36,150 nt of DNA from Solirubrobacterales bacterium. GTDB taxonomy: Bacteria > Actinomycetota > Thermoleophilia > Solirubrobacterales > Solirubrobacteraceae. The notes beneath the pieces were generated by a model. That model was not told the origin of the DNA, searched no databases, and saw only the letters and a program-made list of their open reading frames with translations. Both the position numbers and the translations under genes were made by a program. Shown piece by piece: positions 1 through 8,850 of this stretch (position 1 is the stretch's first letter; every line of letters starts with the position of its first letter). The DNA lies in assembly GCA_025963935.1 (NCBI GenBank), contig JAOPZV010000146.1:1-36150 (forward strand), in the 5' to 3' direction.

Positions 1-4
1 GACG

Positions 5-448
5 TCAAGCAGCGTCGTCGACACGAGCCGTGACCTCCGCGACGCCGCTCAGCAGCGCCGGTCGATGTTCGGTCCAGGCCGCTTTGTCCCACAGCTCCAG
101 ACGGTCGCCGACGCCCACCACCATGACGTCCTTGGCCAGCCCTGCGTGCTCGCCGAGGAAGCCGGGGATCATGATGCGCCCGGCAGCGTCGAGCTCTGCG
201 TCATGAGAGCTGCCGTAGAAGAAGCGTTCGAGCTCGGTGAGCGTCGTCGAAAGCGGCGGGAGCTCGGCGAGAGCCCGCCGTGTGTACTGCTCGTACTCCT
301 CCGGGCGCCACACACCGACACACGGCTTCAGGTCGACGGGCATCGCGAGCACGACTCCCTCGGAGAGGGCTGCCCGGTAGCGCGCGGGCACCGTAAGGCG
401 GTTCTTCGCGTCGAGCGTATGGTCGAAGGTGCCACGGAAGGGTGCCAC
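5..448 (-). CDS. mraZ: MraZ, transcriptional regulator of the division and cell wall cluster
   Basis: MraZ is a SpoVT/AbrB-fold DNA-binding protein that represses its own dcw operon in the bacteria where it has been studied. The 147-aa product has the two expected half-repeats: DAKNRLTVPARYR near the N-terminus and ELDAAGRIMIPGFL in the second half. The track ORF starts at 547, but the family begins at APFRGTFDH. A GTG at 446-448 has a GGAG 7 nt upstream, so I use that start. The gene reads out of the window; rsmH/mraW would be expected next, and a TTG overlapping the stop (TTGA) is a possible start for it, but only a few bases are visible. A promoter with MraZ boxes lies upstream. Confidence 0.93.
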   Translation of the reverse strand: MAPFRGTFDHTLDAKNRLTVPARYRAALSEGVVLAMPVDLKPCVGVWRPEEYEQYTRRALAELPPLSTTLTELERFFYGSSHDAELDAAGRIMIPGFLGEHAGLAKDVMVVGVGDRLELWDKAAWTEHRPALLSGVAEVTARVDDAA

Positions 449-805
449 GGTTGAGCTCCAAGCTTGTTTACCGAGCCGAGGTGGAGGAGTGGGAGGAGCC
501 CCTCCACCCCGGCTCGCTGAGCGCGAACATACCCCACTTCTCCCCACAATGCAACCCTAGTTGCACATCTTTTCCCACTTCGGCCCGCCGCGGCGCTCCG
601 GCGGCACAAATGCCCCGCACAGAACGTGTTTCCTCGTCGGCGACCGGCGCCGCCAGAATTGCGACCCCGGTGCAAGACGAGATGCATCGAGGCGAGATGA
701 AACGGCGCTTGCCGATTCGCCTGTGACTTGCGTGGATCAGCGCCGTGCACGTACCATCGCCTCCCCCCGCCGGCCCGCACGGGCCGCCAGAAAGGACTCC
801 ACCCC
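449..805. other. Divergent intergenic region between mraZ and the DUF3352 gene
   Basis: This 357-bp stretch holds the mraZ promoter and its leader (449-577). The remainder, up to the TTG start at 806, contains no ORF that looks real. The frames listed across it are low-complexity Arg/Ala/Pro shadows. It must also carry the promoter for the plus-strand gene, but I see no convincing -10/-35 pair for it. A Shine-Dalgarno-like AAAGGA lies at 791-796. Confidence 0.5.
526..554 (-). promoter_or_regulatory. mraZ promoter with MraZ boxes in the spacer
   Basis: On the minus strand TTGCAT (554-549) is followed by exactly 17 nt and then TATGTT (531-526), a plausible sigma-70-type promoter. The spacer holds two TGGGG boxes (546-542 and 536-532) with a 10-nt period. 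That is the unit and spacing known for MraZ-binding repeats (TGGGN separated by 5 nt). A third TGGGA sits about three helical turns upstream (577-573). Binding there would block RNA polymerase, consistent with autorepression. A GCAAC-CCTA-GTTGC inverted repeat (551-564) overlaps the -35. The match to the -35 consensus is modest. Confidence 0.55.
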
Positions 806-2569
806 TTGCTCCAGCTCCCGAGCCGCCAGCGCCGTGCCAGCCATCCATGGCGGTCTGCCTCGTCCCTGCGGCGCAGCGTCGCGTCGATCCTGACCTCCGC
901 ACTCGCCGCGGCGGCGCTAACTAGCTGTGGCTCCTCGCACAGCAGCGGCCCAGCGGCCGACCCTGCGGGCGCCGTGCCCGCCTCGGCGGCCATCTACGCC
1001 GGCGCGACGGTGCGCCCGACCGGCTCGCAGAAGACAGCGGCGCTGTCGGTGGGCCGCAGCCTGACCCACCAGACAGACCCCTACCTGCGGCTAACCCAGC
1101 TTCTCCAGGCGCCGGGCACGCCGCCGATCAGCTTCTCGCGGGACCTCGCGCCGTGGCTCGGCCCGAAGGCTGGTATCTACCTCAGCTCACTGGGCTCCCC
1201 GAGCACGGCGCAGAGCGGCCTGCTGCTCTCGCTCCTGCAGCAGGGCCTCGGCTCGTCCTCCACCGGCTCTCTCCCGTTCGGCGCCGCCGGGCTGCAGGGG
1301 GCGATCCTGCTCGACACGACCGACGTCGCGAAGGCCCGCTCGTTCCTCGCGTCCGAGGCCCAGCATGCCGGCGCGCACGCGACGTCCTATCACGGCGTGT
1401 CCTACCAGGCGAGCTCCGGCGGCCTGGCGTTCGGCCTGATCGGCCACTTCGCGGTGATCGGCAGCGAGGCGGGCCTGCACGGCGTCATCGAAACCACGCA
1501 GGGAGGCGCGGCGCTGTCCCGGGCGGGCGGCTACGCGAAGCTCCTCGCCGCTGCTCCGGCCGATGCGATCGCGCACCTCTACACCGCCGCGGCTGCAGCC
1601 GGCCGAGCGAAGGCGACGGGTGGGCTGACCGAACTGCTCGTAGGCGGCCGCGAAGCGAACATCTCGCTCATCCCGGCGGCTGGCTCGCTCGCCCTCGACG
1701 CCGACACAGTTGCGCCCGCCTCGCCCGCCTCGCCCGGCGGCGGCGGCCTGCTCGCCGCTGGGACAGACGGGGCGCAGGCACTCGGCGAACTCCCGGGAGA
1801 CTCCTGGCTGGCGTTCGGCCTTGGCCACGTCGGCGCGACGCTCGGCGAAGACGTCCGTGCGCTGCGGGCGCTTGCAACGCTGGGGAGCGCTTTGGAAGCC
1901 AAGGGCTCTGAAGCAGGCGCCGCGGTGACGCTGAACCTCAAGGGCCTGCTCGAGGGGCTTCTGACGCCGTTGGGGGTGCTCGGAGGCGAAAGCGCCCAGG
2001 CCCGGCGTGACTTCCGCAGCTGGATGGGATCCGGTGGCATATTCGCGAGCGGGGGCAACCTGCTCGAACTGAAGGGCGCTGTGGTGATCTCTTCGAAAGA
2101 CGCGGCGATGTCGCGTGCCGCCGTCGCGAAGCTCGCCGCCCAGCTGCGCAGCTCCGGGAGCTCGGTGCAGCCGATCACGATCGCGGGCACCGACGCCGCC
2201 GTGGGCGTGCGGGTGAGCGGACTTCCGCTGATGCTGGATATCGCCAACGGCGTTGACTCCAGCGGGCACACCAAGTTCGTCCTCGGCCTCGGCGAACCAT
2301 CGGTGACGGCCGCGCTGAACCCATCGAGCACGCTCGCCGGCGCGGCCGCGACCACGGCCGCTGCGACAGCCCTCGGCGAAGGCATGCATCCCAATCTGAT
2401 CGTGGACGCCCCGACGCTGCTCAGCCTGCTCGAAGGCGTCGGCCTGACCGAAGACCCCACCCTGTCGAAGGTCGTGCCCTACCTGCGCGCCGTCACGAGG
2501 CTCGCCGGCGGCACCCACAGTCTCGGCGGAGGGCTCGAACGGGCGCGCGTGACGGTCGCGCTGCGCTAG
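806..2569 (+). CDS. DUF3352-type secreted lipoprotein
   Basis: The 587-aa product begins with an Arg-rich n-region, a short hydrophobic stretch (ASILTSALAAAAL) and an LTSC lipobox, so it is predicted to be lipid-anchored outside the membrane. The mature part is Ala/Gly/Ser-rich with alternating segments such as DLAPWLGPKAGIYLSS and SWLAFGLGHVGATLGED, the style of the DUF3352 family common in Thermoleophilia; its function is unknown. The track ORF starts at a TTG at 728. I chose the TTG at 806 because AAAGGA lies 9 nt upstream and it leaves a reasonable signal peptide. The gene converges with the minus-strand substrate-binding protein, with 10 bp between the stops. Confidence 0.7.
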   Translation: MLQLPSRQRRASHPWRSASSLRRSVASILTSALAAAALTSCGSSHSSGPAADPAGAVPASAAIYAGATVRPTGSQKTAALSVGRSLTHQTDPYLRLTQLLQAPGTPPISFSRDLAPWLGPKAGIYLSSLGSPSTAQSGLLLSLLQQGLGSSSTGSLPFGAAGLQGAILLDTTDVAKARSFLASEAQHAGAHATSYHGVSYQASSGGLAFGLIGHFAVIGSEAGLHGVIETTQGGAALSRAGGYAKLLAAAPADAIAHLYTAAAAAGRAKATGGLTELLVGGREANISLIPAAGSLALDADTVAPASPASPGGGGLLAAGTDGAQALGELPGDSWLAFGLGHVGATLGEDVRALRALATLGSALEAKGSEAGAAVTLNLKGLLEGLLTPLGVLGGESAQARRDFRSWMGSGGIFASGGNLLELKGAVVISSKDAAMSRAAVAKLAAQLRSSGSSVQPITIAGTDAAVGVRVSGLPLMLDIANGVDSSGHTKFVLGLGEPSVTAALNPSSTLAGAAATTAAATALGEGMHPNLIVDAPTLLSLLEGVGLTEDPTLSKVVPYLRAVTRLAGGTHSLGGGLERARVTVALR

Positions 2570-2579
2570 CTGCCTGCCG

Positions 2580-3809
2580 CTAGGGGAGCGTAATTGCGCG
2601 GTCGAAGACGGGCCTGCCGCCGACGACGCGGTCCACGCCGTAGCGGGCCAGCGTCGTTTCGCCGCTCGCCTCGACCGAGTAGCGGCCGATCACCGAGTCA
2701 CGGTCACGTGTGGCGAACAAGCGGTCGATAACGACCTGGCGGTCGTTGCCGCGGGAACCTGCGCCACGAATGGCATCGAGCACGACCCTCATGGCCTCGT
2801 ACCCGTACAGCGCGTAGGCGCCACCGTCGTAGCCGAAGTCGCGGCGGTAATTACCGAGCACGCGCTGCGCCACGCGCGGGTACAGCGACGGTGCCAGCGC
2901 CGGCGTCGTCAGGTAGGTGTTGGCGGCGGCTGAGCCGATTTGGGAGGCGAACGCTTCGTCGGCCATCGAGCTCGTGCCGAGCAGCGTGAGGCCGGGGTTG
3001 GCGGCGTGCAGCTGGCGCCATAGGCCAGCCGTCCCGGCTGCGCTCGAGCCGGCCAGGAACACGGCTGAGGCGTGGCTCTTTGCGATCTTTTCGATCGCGC
3101 CCGCATAGAGGGCGCCAGGTGCCAGCGTGAGGCTGTCACGGCCGGCGAGCGCGATCCCAGCATGCTGGGCTCCGATCGCGACGATGTCCGACAGCGGGAC
3201 GTGAAAGGGGTCCTGATCGTCCAGCACGTAGACGCTGCGCACGCCCAACAGCTTCATCAGCTTGACCTGCGCCGCGCCCTCCACGGAGTCACCCGGGGCG
3301 AGGCGTCCGAACGTCCGTCTCCCGGTCGGATAGAAGCGTCCGGGCTCGTCCTGCCCGGCGTACAGCGACGACGTCAGGCCGACGTAGGGACTGCCGGGGC
3401 TGACCTGGAGGATTCCCGCGGCGTTGATCAGCGGCAGCGAGACGGCGGTGGCGGCCGAGTTGTAATCGCCGAGGTAGGCGATCGTGCTGGTGTCCTGCGC
3501 CGCCGTCTTGGCGTCGCTGGCAGTGATTCCGGGATCCCAGCGACCGGTCTTGGGGTTCGAGTCATCGAGCGACACATAGCCGATCTTGAAGGACCCGGCG
3601 CGCCCCCCGGCCTCGCTGAGGGCGAGCTTCTCGCCGTTGACGATCTGCTGGGAGACGGCCGCATCGGGGCCCTGAAGCGGCAGGCTCGAGTAGATCGCGA
3701 GCTGGTTGCCGGCTGCTTCGGAGGCCCGCGACACTCCCGTGCCCCCACAACCGGCCGCTCCCGGCAGGACAGCGGCGAGAGCGGCTAGGCCCAGCCAGCG
3801 CGCACGCAC
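2580..3809 (-). CDS. ABC transporter substrate-binding lipoprotein, branched-chain amino acid (LivJ-like) type
   Basis: The 409-aa protein starts with a lipoprotein signal (MRARWLGLAALAAVLPGAAGC) and continues as a type I periplasmic-binding fold of the Leu/Ile/Val-binding class. Signs are an early YSSLPLQG segment, GYVSLDDSNPKTG, AYLGDYNSAATAVSLPLIN, and a C-terminal YALYGYEAMRVVLDAI stretch. It would capture a small polar ligand outside the membrane for an ABC importer. No livH/M/G/F genes are nearby, so its transporter partner and ligand are unknown. GTG start; an AGGG lies 5 nt upstream. It is the last gene of the minus-strand trp run, 7 bp after the small membrane protein. Confidence 0.8.
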   Translation of the reverse strand: MRARWLGLAALAAVLPGAAGCGGTGVSRASEAAGNQLAIYSSLPLQGPDAAVSQQIVNGEKLALSEAGGRAGSFKIGYVSLDDSNPKTGRWDPGITASDAKTAAQDTSTIAYLGDYNSAATAVSLPLINAAGILQVSPGSPYVGLTSSLYAGQDEPGRFYPTGRRTFGRLAPGDSVEGAAQVKLMKLLGVRSVYVLDDQDPFHVPLSDIVAIGAQHAGIALAGRDSLTLAPGALYAGAIEKIAKSHASAVFLAGSSAAGTAGLWRQLHAANPGLTLLGTSSMADEAFASQIGSAAANTYLTTPALAPSLYPRVAQRVLGNYRRDFGYDGGAYALYGYEAMRVVLDAIRGAGSRGNDRQVVIDRLFATRDRDSVIGRYSVEASGETTLARYGVDRVVGGRPVFDRAITLP

Positions 3810-3816
3810 GCGGGCC

Positions 3817-3978
3817 CTAGCCGCGACGGCTCGGCAGGTAGCCGGAGAGAATCTTCAGAGTCGCTCCGACGAGGATGATCGCGGCGGACAGCAGGAAGGC
3901 GTCGAAGCCCTTGGCCCCGAGCGACCACAAAACGATCCAGACGATGAGGCCAGCTGTGACGGTGAGGATCAATCCCAT
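3817..3978 (-). CDS. Small two-helix membrane protein (53 aa) downstream of trpA
   Basis: This ORF is absent from the supplied track because of its size. It reads MGLILTVTAGLIVWIVLWSL then a short polar turn (GAKGFDAF), then LLSAAIILVGATLKIL and a positive tail (PSRRG): two transmembrane helices with a positively charged C-terminus. It begins 12 bp after the trpA stop and ends 7 bp before the substrate-binding protein start, so it sits tightly inside the operon. The membrane-protein composition and close packing argue that it is real. I do not recognise a named family. Its role is unknown. Confidence 0.62.
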   Translation of the reverse strand: MGLILTVTAGLIVWIVLWSLGAKGFDAFLLSAAIILVGATLKILSGYLPSRRG

Positions 3979-3990
3979 GCCCGCCGGATC

Positions 3991-4815
3991 CTAGCTGGCC
4001 GATCTCTGGTCGGTCGGGGCGAGGCCGGCGGCGAGCTCGCTGACCACCAGCCCCACCGCGACCGCCGGGTCATCACCTTCGCCGGCGGCGCGGACCAGGC
4101 GCGTTCCCACGATCACACCGTCGGCTCCTGCGTCGGCCGCCTGGACGGCCTGGGCGGGCGTGCTGATGCCGAAGCCGAGCGCGACGGGCACGTCGGTGCA
4201 GGCCTTCGCGCGAGCGACGACCTCCGCGAAGCGCTCCCCGAGGGCGCGACGCTCACCGGTGGTGCCGACCACGGACACGGTGTAAAGGAACCCGCGCGCC
4301 CGGGCGCCGATCAGAGCAAGACTCTCAGTGGTCGTGGTGGGCGCCACGAGGGGCACGAGAGCGAGGTCACGCCTGTCACACGCCGCGAGCACCTCCGCCG
4401 ACTCCGCCTGCGGGAGGTCCGGAACGATCAGCCCGCACGCGCCGGACTGATCGAGTCGCTCGACGAACGCCTCGACGCCGGGCGCGTAGACCATGTTGGC
4501 GTAGCACATCAGGACAACCGGCACGCTGTCAGCGAGGGCCCGCGCGACCTCAAGCACACCGGCCACGTTCGCGCCCGCCTGCAGCGCCTCGGTGCCCGCC
4601 GCGTGGATCACCGGCCCGTCCGCCAGCGGGTCGGAGTAGGGCATGCCGAGCTCGAGCACGTCGGCACCGCCCTCAACGCACGCTTGGCCAATCCGCACCG
4701 ACTCCTCGAGGGTCGGAAAGCCACCCATCAGGTAGGGCATCAGCGCGGCGCGCTTGCTCGTGCCGGCGAAGCTCTCCGCGATGCGCTCGGCGCCGGTCGT
4801 GCGCACGCCGCTCAC
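3991..4815 (-). CDS. trpA: Tryptophan synthase alpha subunit
   Basis: TrpA cleaves indole-3-glycerol phosphate to indole and glyceraldehyde 3-phosphate, and the indole is channelled to TrpB. The 274-aa product has the family signature [15 protein letters not shown] with both catalytic acids (Glu55 and Asp66, equivalent to Glu49 and Asp60 of the enteric enzyme). It also has the later phosphate-binding segments [19 protein letters not shown] and [12 protein letters not shown] of the TIM barrel. Length is normal for the family. The GTG start overlaps the trpB stop (GTGA), which indicates translational coupling with its complex partner. Confidence 0.97.
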   Translation of the reverse strand: MSGVRTTGAERIAESFAGTSKRAALMPYLMGGFPTLEESVRIGQACVEGGADVLELGMPYSDPLADGPVIHAAGTEALQAGANVAGVLEVARALADSVPVVLMCYANMVYAPGVEAFVERLDQSGACGLIVPDLPQAESAEVLAACDRRDLALVPLVAPTTTTESLALIGARARGFLYTVSVVGTTGERRALGERFAEVVARAKACTDVPVALGFGISTPAQAVQAADAGADGVIVGTRLVRAAGEGDDPAVAVGLVVSELAAGLAPTDQRSAS

Positions 4816-6026
4816 GCGCGACCCTGGCCCAGCACCTCGGCGAGGTCCTTGTCACCGCGACCGGAGAGGCAGACGAGGTCCAGCTCACCGTCGTCCTGCG
4901 CGAGCACCCAGGCGAGCGCATGAGCGGTCTCGAGCGCGGGGATGATGCCCTCCAGCCGCGTGATCTCTTCGAACGCCGCGATCGCCTCGGCATCTGTGAC
5001 CGCCACGTATCGTGCCCGCCCGGTGTCCCTCAGGTGGGCGTGCTGCGGGCCGGCGCCGGGGTAGTCGAGGCCCGCCGAAACCGAGTGCGCCTGGATGATC
5101 TGACCCTCCTCGTCCTGCATGATCGCCGAGCGCGACCCGTGCAGGATGCCCGCGCGGCCGCCGACGGTCAGCGGCGCTCCGTGGCGTCCGGTGTCGATGC
5201 CCTCGCCACCCGCCTCGACGCCGACGAGCTCGACGTCCTCGTCGTCGATGAAGGCAGCGAAAGTGCCGATCGCGTTGGAGCCGCCACCGACGCATGCCAC
5301 CACGCGAGCCGGCAGCCTGCCCTCGCGGTCGAGGATCTGCGCGCGCGCCTCGTCGCCGATGACGCGCTGGAGATCGCGCACGAGAGCCGGATAAGGAGCC
5401 GGACCGACGACCGAGCCGATCACGTAGTGCGTGCTCTCGACGTTCGTGACCCAGTCTCTGATCGCCGCGGAGGTCGCCTCCTTGAGGGTCCTCGCACCAG
5501 CGTCGACGGGATGCACGGTCGCGCCGAGCAGTTCCATGCGCTGGACGTTGGGCAGCTGCCTGCGCGTGTCCTGCACCCCCATGTAGATCACGCACTCCAT
5601 CCCGAGGAGCGCGCATACCGTCGCTGTGGCCACGCCGTGCTGCCCGGCGCCGGTCTCGGCGATGATCCGCCGCTTCCCCATCCGCTTGGCGAGCAGCACC
5701 TGGCCGAGCGCGTTGTTGAGCTTGTGCGAGCCCGTGTGGTTGAGATCCTCGCGCTTCAGGTACACCGGCCGGCCGGCCCGCTCGGACAGACGTCGTGCCC
5801 GGTAGAGCGGCGTGGGCCGCCCGGCGAAATCGCGCAGGAGGCAATCCAGCTGCGCGCGGTAGGTCCCGTCATCCCTGGCCTGAAGCCATGCCTGCTCCAG
5901 CTCGGCGAGGGCCGGCATGAGCGTCTCGGGTACGAACTGCCCGCCGTAGGGACCGAAACGATGCTCGATCGGCGCGTCGGAGCTCTCGCGGTCGGGCCGC
6001 GCTCCGGTCTGCTCCCCGGCGCTCAC
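4812..6026 (-). CDS. trpB: Tryptophan synthase beta subunit
   Basis: TrpB is the PLP enzyme that joins indole and serine to make tryptophan. The 404-aa product begins [15 protein letters not shown], carries the PLP lysine in [13 protein letters not shown] (Lys102), and has the phosphate-binding loop [10 protein letters not shown] and a C-terminal CLSGRGDKD. The track ORF extends to 6746, but that extension is an out-of-frame shadow of trpF. The real start is the GTG at 6024-6026, which overlaps the trpF stop as GTGA. The order trpF-trpB-trpA is coupled at both junctions. Confidence 0.97.
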   Translation of the reverse strand: MSAGEQTGARPDRESSDAPIEHRFGPYGGQFVPETLMPALAELEQAWLQARDDGTYRAQLDCLLRDFAGRPTPLYRARRLSERAGRPVYLKREDLNHTGSHKLNNALGQVLLAKRMGKRRIIAETGAGQHGVATATVCALLGMECVIYMGVQDTRRQLPNVQRMELLGATVHPVDAGARTLKEATSAAIRDWVTNVESTHYVIGSVVGPAPYPALVRDLQRVIGDEARAQILDREGRLPARVVACVGGGSNAIGTFAAFIDDEDVELVGVEAGGEGIDTGRHGAPLTVGGRAGILHGSRSAIMQDEEGQIIQAHSVSAGLDYPGAGPQHAHLRDTGRARYVAVTDAEAIAAFEEITRLEGIIPALETAHALAWVLAQDDGELDLVCLSGRGDKDLAEVLGQGRA

Positions 6027-6739
6027 GCCGGTTGACCGATCCTCGGCGGCCCGGGCTGCACCTCCGGGACCTCCGGTGACTCCTGCCGGCCGGCCGCGCG
6101 GGCCGCCGCGATGAAGGCGCGTAGCCGCTCGGGGTCCTTGCGACCGGGGGCGGCCTCGGTGCCGCTCGCGCTGTCGACCGCGAACGGGTGCGTCAGCGCG
6201 ATCGCCTCGCCGACGTTCGAGGCGTCGAGGCCGCCGCTCAGGATCAGCGGGACCTTCGAGCGCCGCGCGGCGAGCAGGTTCCAGTCGAACGTCTCCCCGG
6301 TTCCACCTCGAAGTCGCTGACCCGCCGGCGTCCGGCCGTGTGCGTCGAGCAGGTGGAAGTCCACGTGGAAACGCTCGAGGTCGCGTAGGTCGCCCGGTCC
6401 GGATACCTGGGCGGCCTTGATGATCCGCGCCCCGGTCCGTCTGCTCACCTCTGCGCAGTACGCAGGGCCCTCCTCGCCGTGGAGTTGCAGCATGCTCAAC
6501 CCGAGCGCCTCGGCCGTCGCGATGACCTCGTCGAGCGGCGCGTTGACGTACACCCCGCACAGCTCGACGCGGCGGCGCAGGCGCGCGACGATCCTCTGTG
6601 CCTCCGCCAGCGAGCAACGGCGCGGGCTGCCCTCGTAGAAGATCATCCCGAGCGCCCAGGCCCCAAGCTCGACCGCCAGCTCGGCGTCCTCGACGCTCGT
6701 GATCCCGCAGATCTTCACCTTTGGGGCCGGCTGGTCCAT
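6023..6739 (-). CDS. trpF: Phosphoribosylanthranilate isomerase
   Basis: TrpF performs the Amadori rearrangement of N-(5-phosphoribosyl)-anthranilate. The 238-aa TIM-barrel protein has the catalytic Cys in [12 protein letters not shown] (Cys11), the LQLHGEE segment, and the general acid/base Asp in [13 protein letters not shown]. Its C-terminus is somewhat longer than typical, ending in a Pro/Gly-rich tail. The ATG start has only a weak ribosome-binding site. It follows the HtrA-type gene after a 51-bp gap containing overlapping palindromes, so expression of trpFBA may be partly independent of trpEGDC. Confidence 0.95.
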   Translation of the reverse strand: MDQPAPKVKICGITSVEDAELAVELGAWALGMIFYEGSPRRCSLAEAQRIVARLRRRVELCGVYVNAPLDEVIATAEALGLSMLQLHGEEGPAYCAEVSRRTGARIIKAAQVSGPGDLRDLERFHVDFHLLDAHGRTPAGQRLRGGTGETFDWNLLAARRSKVPLILSGGLDASNVGEAIALTHPFAVDSASGTEAAPGRKDPERLRAFIAAARAAGRQESPEVPEVQPGPPRIGQPA

Positions 6740-6763
6740 GTGCCAACCGTAGCGAGTCCCTAC

Positions 6764-6783
6764 GCGGGATCCCGCCCGGCGGG
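6764..6783 (-). promoter_or_regulatory. Overlapping alternative hairpins between the protease gene and trpF
   Basis: Two palindromes share an arm: GCGGGATCCCGC (6764-6775, perfect 12 bp) and CCCGCC-C-GGCGGG on the plus strand (6771-6783, perfect arms). In the minus-strand transcript only one can form at a time. They lie in the 51-bp gap just after the protease stop and before trpF. No U-tract follows, so this is not a classical terminator. It could be a weak attenuator or processing site; the role is inference. Confidence 0.35.
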
Positions 6784-6790
6784 CGCGGTC

Positions 6791-8005
6791 CTAGCCTTCG
6801 GGCGTGTTGGAGTTCGGCACCGAGTTGGGCCGGCTGCCGAGCGTCGCGGACAACGTCTTGCGTTCGTAGCCGCCTTTGCCGTTGGCGCGCAGCACGGTGA
6901 TCTTGATCGTCTGGCCCGGTTTCTTCGCGGAGACGTCTGTGGCGACGTCTTCGGAGCTCGTGACGGTCTTGCCGTCGATCGCGACGATGATGTCGCCTCC
7001 GACGGCTATCTGACCGCTTTCGGTCGTGCTGTTGATGGCTCCGGGGCGGATCCCCGCCTTTGCCGCGGCCGTTCCCTTCTGGACTGTCTGAACGAGGGCT
7101 CCGCTCTTCACCGGCAGGTTCAAGGCGGACAGCGCGCCGTCGATCGACAACGAGGTGAGACCGAGGTAGGCGCCGCGCACCGTCCCGCCTTTCTCCAGCT
7201 GGGAGATCTCGGCCTTTGCGGTATTGATGGGGACGGCGAAGCCGATACCCACGCTGCCGCCGCCGCTCCCACCCGTCGCGATCTGCGAGTTGATGCCGAT
7301 CACGCGACCCGCCGCGTCGAGCAGCGGTCCGCCGGAGTTGCCGGGGTTGATCGGCGCGTCGGTCTGCAGGACGTTGTTGATGGTGAACCCGTTGGGCGCC
7401 TGGATCTGCCGCTGGAGCGCGGAGATCACACCTGTCGTGAGGGTGCGTTCGAGGTCGAACGGGTTGCCGATCGCGTAGACAGGGTCGCCCACCTGCGCTC
7501 CATTGGAGTCCCCGAGGGTAAGCGGGTGAAGCGTCAAACCATCCGTCCTGATGCGCAGCACGGCGAGGTCATTCGAAGGGTCCTTGCCGACGACTTGAGC
7601 TTCGACGGACTTACCTTTTTCGAAGCTGACAGTCACCTTGACGGCGTTCTCGACAACGTGGTAGTTCGTGAGGATCGTGCCGTTGCTGTCGATCACGATG
7701 CCCGACCCCGTGGCCTGTCCCTGGCGCTGCGTTTCACCGCCGCCGAAGAGGTTGAACGGGGATTCCGATTTCTGCACGATCGTGGAGGTCACGAACGCGA
7801 CACCGGGCGCGTCGCGCACGTACACCTCGTGAGGCGTCATTCCGGTGCCCCGCTGCGAGGCGTTGGAGGGAGCGATCGGAGCGGCCTGGACCGTGGTGAT
7901 GGTCTGCTGGCTCTGGTCGAGGCCGCCGAAGGCAGCGACCAGCCCCACGACAAGCCCGCCACCGAGCAGCGCTGCAACGAATGGGATGACGATCATGCGT
8001 CTCAT
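6791..8005 (-). CDS. HtrA/DegP-type membrane-anchored serine protease with PDZ domain
   Basis: The 404-aa protein has one N-terminal membrane anchor (about residues 4-26), a linker, a trypsin-like domain and a C-terminal PDZ domain. The catalytic triad is complete: His116 in TNYHVVENA, Asp146 in SNDLAVLRI and Ser224 in [11 protein letters not shown]. The PDZ domain covers roughly residues 290-385 (IRPGAINS..., [11 protein letters not shown]). Such proteases act outside the membrane in protein quality control. It sits between trpC and trpF on the same strand, 35 bp after trpC, so it is probably co-transcribed with tryptophan genes, which is not a common arrangement. The start lacks a clear Shine-Dalgarno; ATG codons at 8005 and 7996 are both possible. 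Confidence 0.93.
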   Translation of the reverse strand: MRRMIVIPFVAALLGGGLVVGLVAAFGGLDQSQQTITTVQAAPIAPSNASQRGTGMTPHEVYVRDAPGVAFVTSTIVQKSESPFNLFGGGETQRQGQATGSGIVIDSNGTILTNYHVVENAVKVTVSFEKGKSVEAQVVGKDPSNDLAVLRIRTDGLTLHPLTLGDSNGAQVGDPVYAIGNPFDLERTLTTGVISALQRQIQAPNGFTINNVLQTDAPINPGNSGGPLLDAAGRVIGINSQIATGGSGGGSVGIGFAVPINTAKAEISQLEKGGTVRGAYLGLTSLSIDGALSALNLPVKSGALVQTVQKGTAAAKAGIRPGAINSTTESGQIAVGGDIIVAIDGKTVTSSEDVATDVSAKKPGQTIKITVLRANGKGGYERKTLSATLGSRPNSVPNSNTPEG

Positions 8006-8040
8006 TGAGTGACAGGATGGTCGGGGGCGATGAAGCTCAT

Positions 8041-8850
8041 CTAAAGGGGTTCGTGAGCGCCGCTAAAACCTCTGAGAGCGCGCAGAGCGCTCGCCGGGTC
8101 CGGCGAGCGCATCAGCGACTCTCCCACAAGTGCCGCCTGCACGCCCCTCTCGTACAGACCGCGAAGCTGCTCGGCGGTCGCGATGCCGGACTCCGAGACG
8201 ATCGTGACACCTGGCGGCACGTCGGCCATCAGCCGTTCCGTGCGCTGTAGATCTACGCTGAAGTCCCTCAGGTCGCGGTTGTTGACTCCGATGATGTCGG
8301 CACCCAGGGCGAGTGCAATCGCAAGCTCCTCACCGTCGTGAACCTCGACCAGCACGTCCAGGCCCATGGCCCGCGCCGCACGGTAGAGCGACGCAAGGTC
8401 CTGCGGCGCCAAGGCCGCGACTATCAGCAGCACGGCGTCGGCTCCGGCGGCCAGTGACTCCTCCAGCTGGTAGCTGTCGAGAATGAAGTCCTTGCGCAGC
8501 AGCGGAAGCTCGCAGCTGGCGCGGGCATCGCGCAGATCGTCGAGTGAGCCGCCGAAGTTGGGACCCTCGGTGAGGACCGAGATGGCGGCCGCCCCCCCGT
8601 CGCGGTAGGCGCCGAGGATCTCCTCGAGGTCGGGGTGATCGTGCAGCGCTCCGGCCGAAGGCGAGCGGCGCTTGAACTCGGCGATCACCGACATGCCGGG
8701 GGCGATCAGCGCGTCGTGGAAGGCGCGACCGGACGTGCGCCCGGCGCCCGCATCCGGCGGCGTCGGCGTCGGCGTCTGCAGCTTGCGGCGCGCGACCTCC
8801 TCACGCGTTTCGGCGAGGATGCGCTCGAGCAGGCTCGGAGCGCTGCTCAC
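8041..8850 (-). CDS. trpC: Indole-3-glycerol phosphate synthase
   Basis: TrpC closes the indole ring from carboxyphenylamino-deoxyribulose phosphate. The 269-aa monofunctional enzyme has the hallmark VIAEFKRRSPSAG, LLRKDFILDSYQ (catalytic Lys), DVLVEVHDGEELAIAL, IGVNNRDL and VSESGI segments. Length is normal. The GTG start overlaps the trpD stop (GTGA), so the two are coupled. It is separate from trpF, which lies two genes downstream. Confidence 0.96.
   Translation of the reverse strand: MSSAPSLLERILAETREEVARRKLQTPTPTPPDAGAGRTSGRAFHDALIAPGMSVIAEFKRRSPSAGALHDHPDLEEILGAYRDGGAAAISVLTEGPNFGGSLDDLRDARASCELPLLRKDFILDSYQLEESLAAGADAVLLIVAALAPQDLASLYRAARAMGLDVLVEVHDGEELAIALALGADIIGVNNRDLRDFSVDLQRTERLMADVPPGVTIVSESGIATAEQLRGLYERGVQAALVGESLMRSPDPASALRALRGFSGAHEPL

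Noticed and set aside
1187-2518. 443-aa minus-strand ORF opposite the DUF3352 gene
   Set aside because: Low-complexity Arg/Gly/Ala shadow in the antisense frame, with no family-like motifs.
6027-6746. N-terminal extension of trpB given by the track ORF (4812-6746)
   Set aside because: It is an antiparallel-frame shadow of trpF; TrpB starts at the GTG overlapping the trpF stop.
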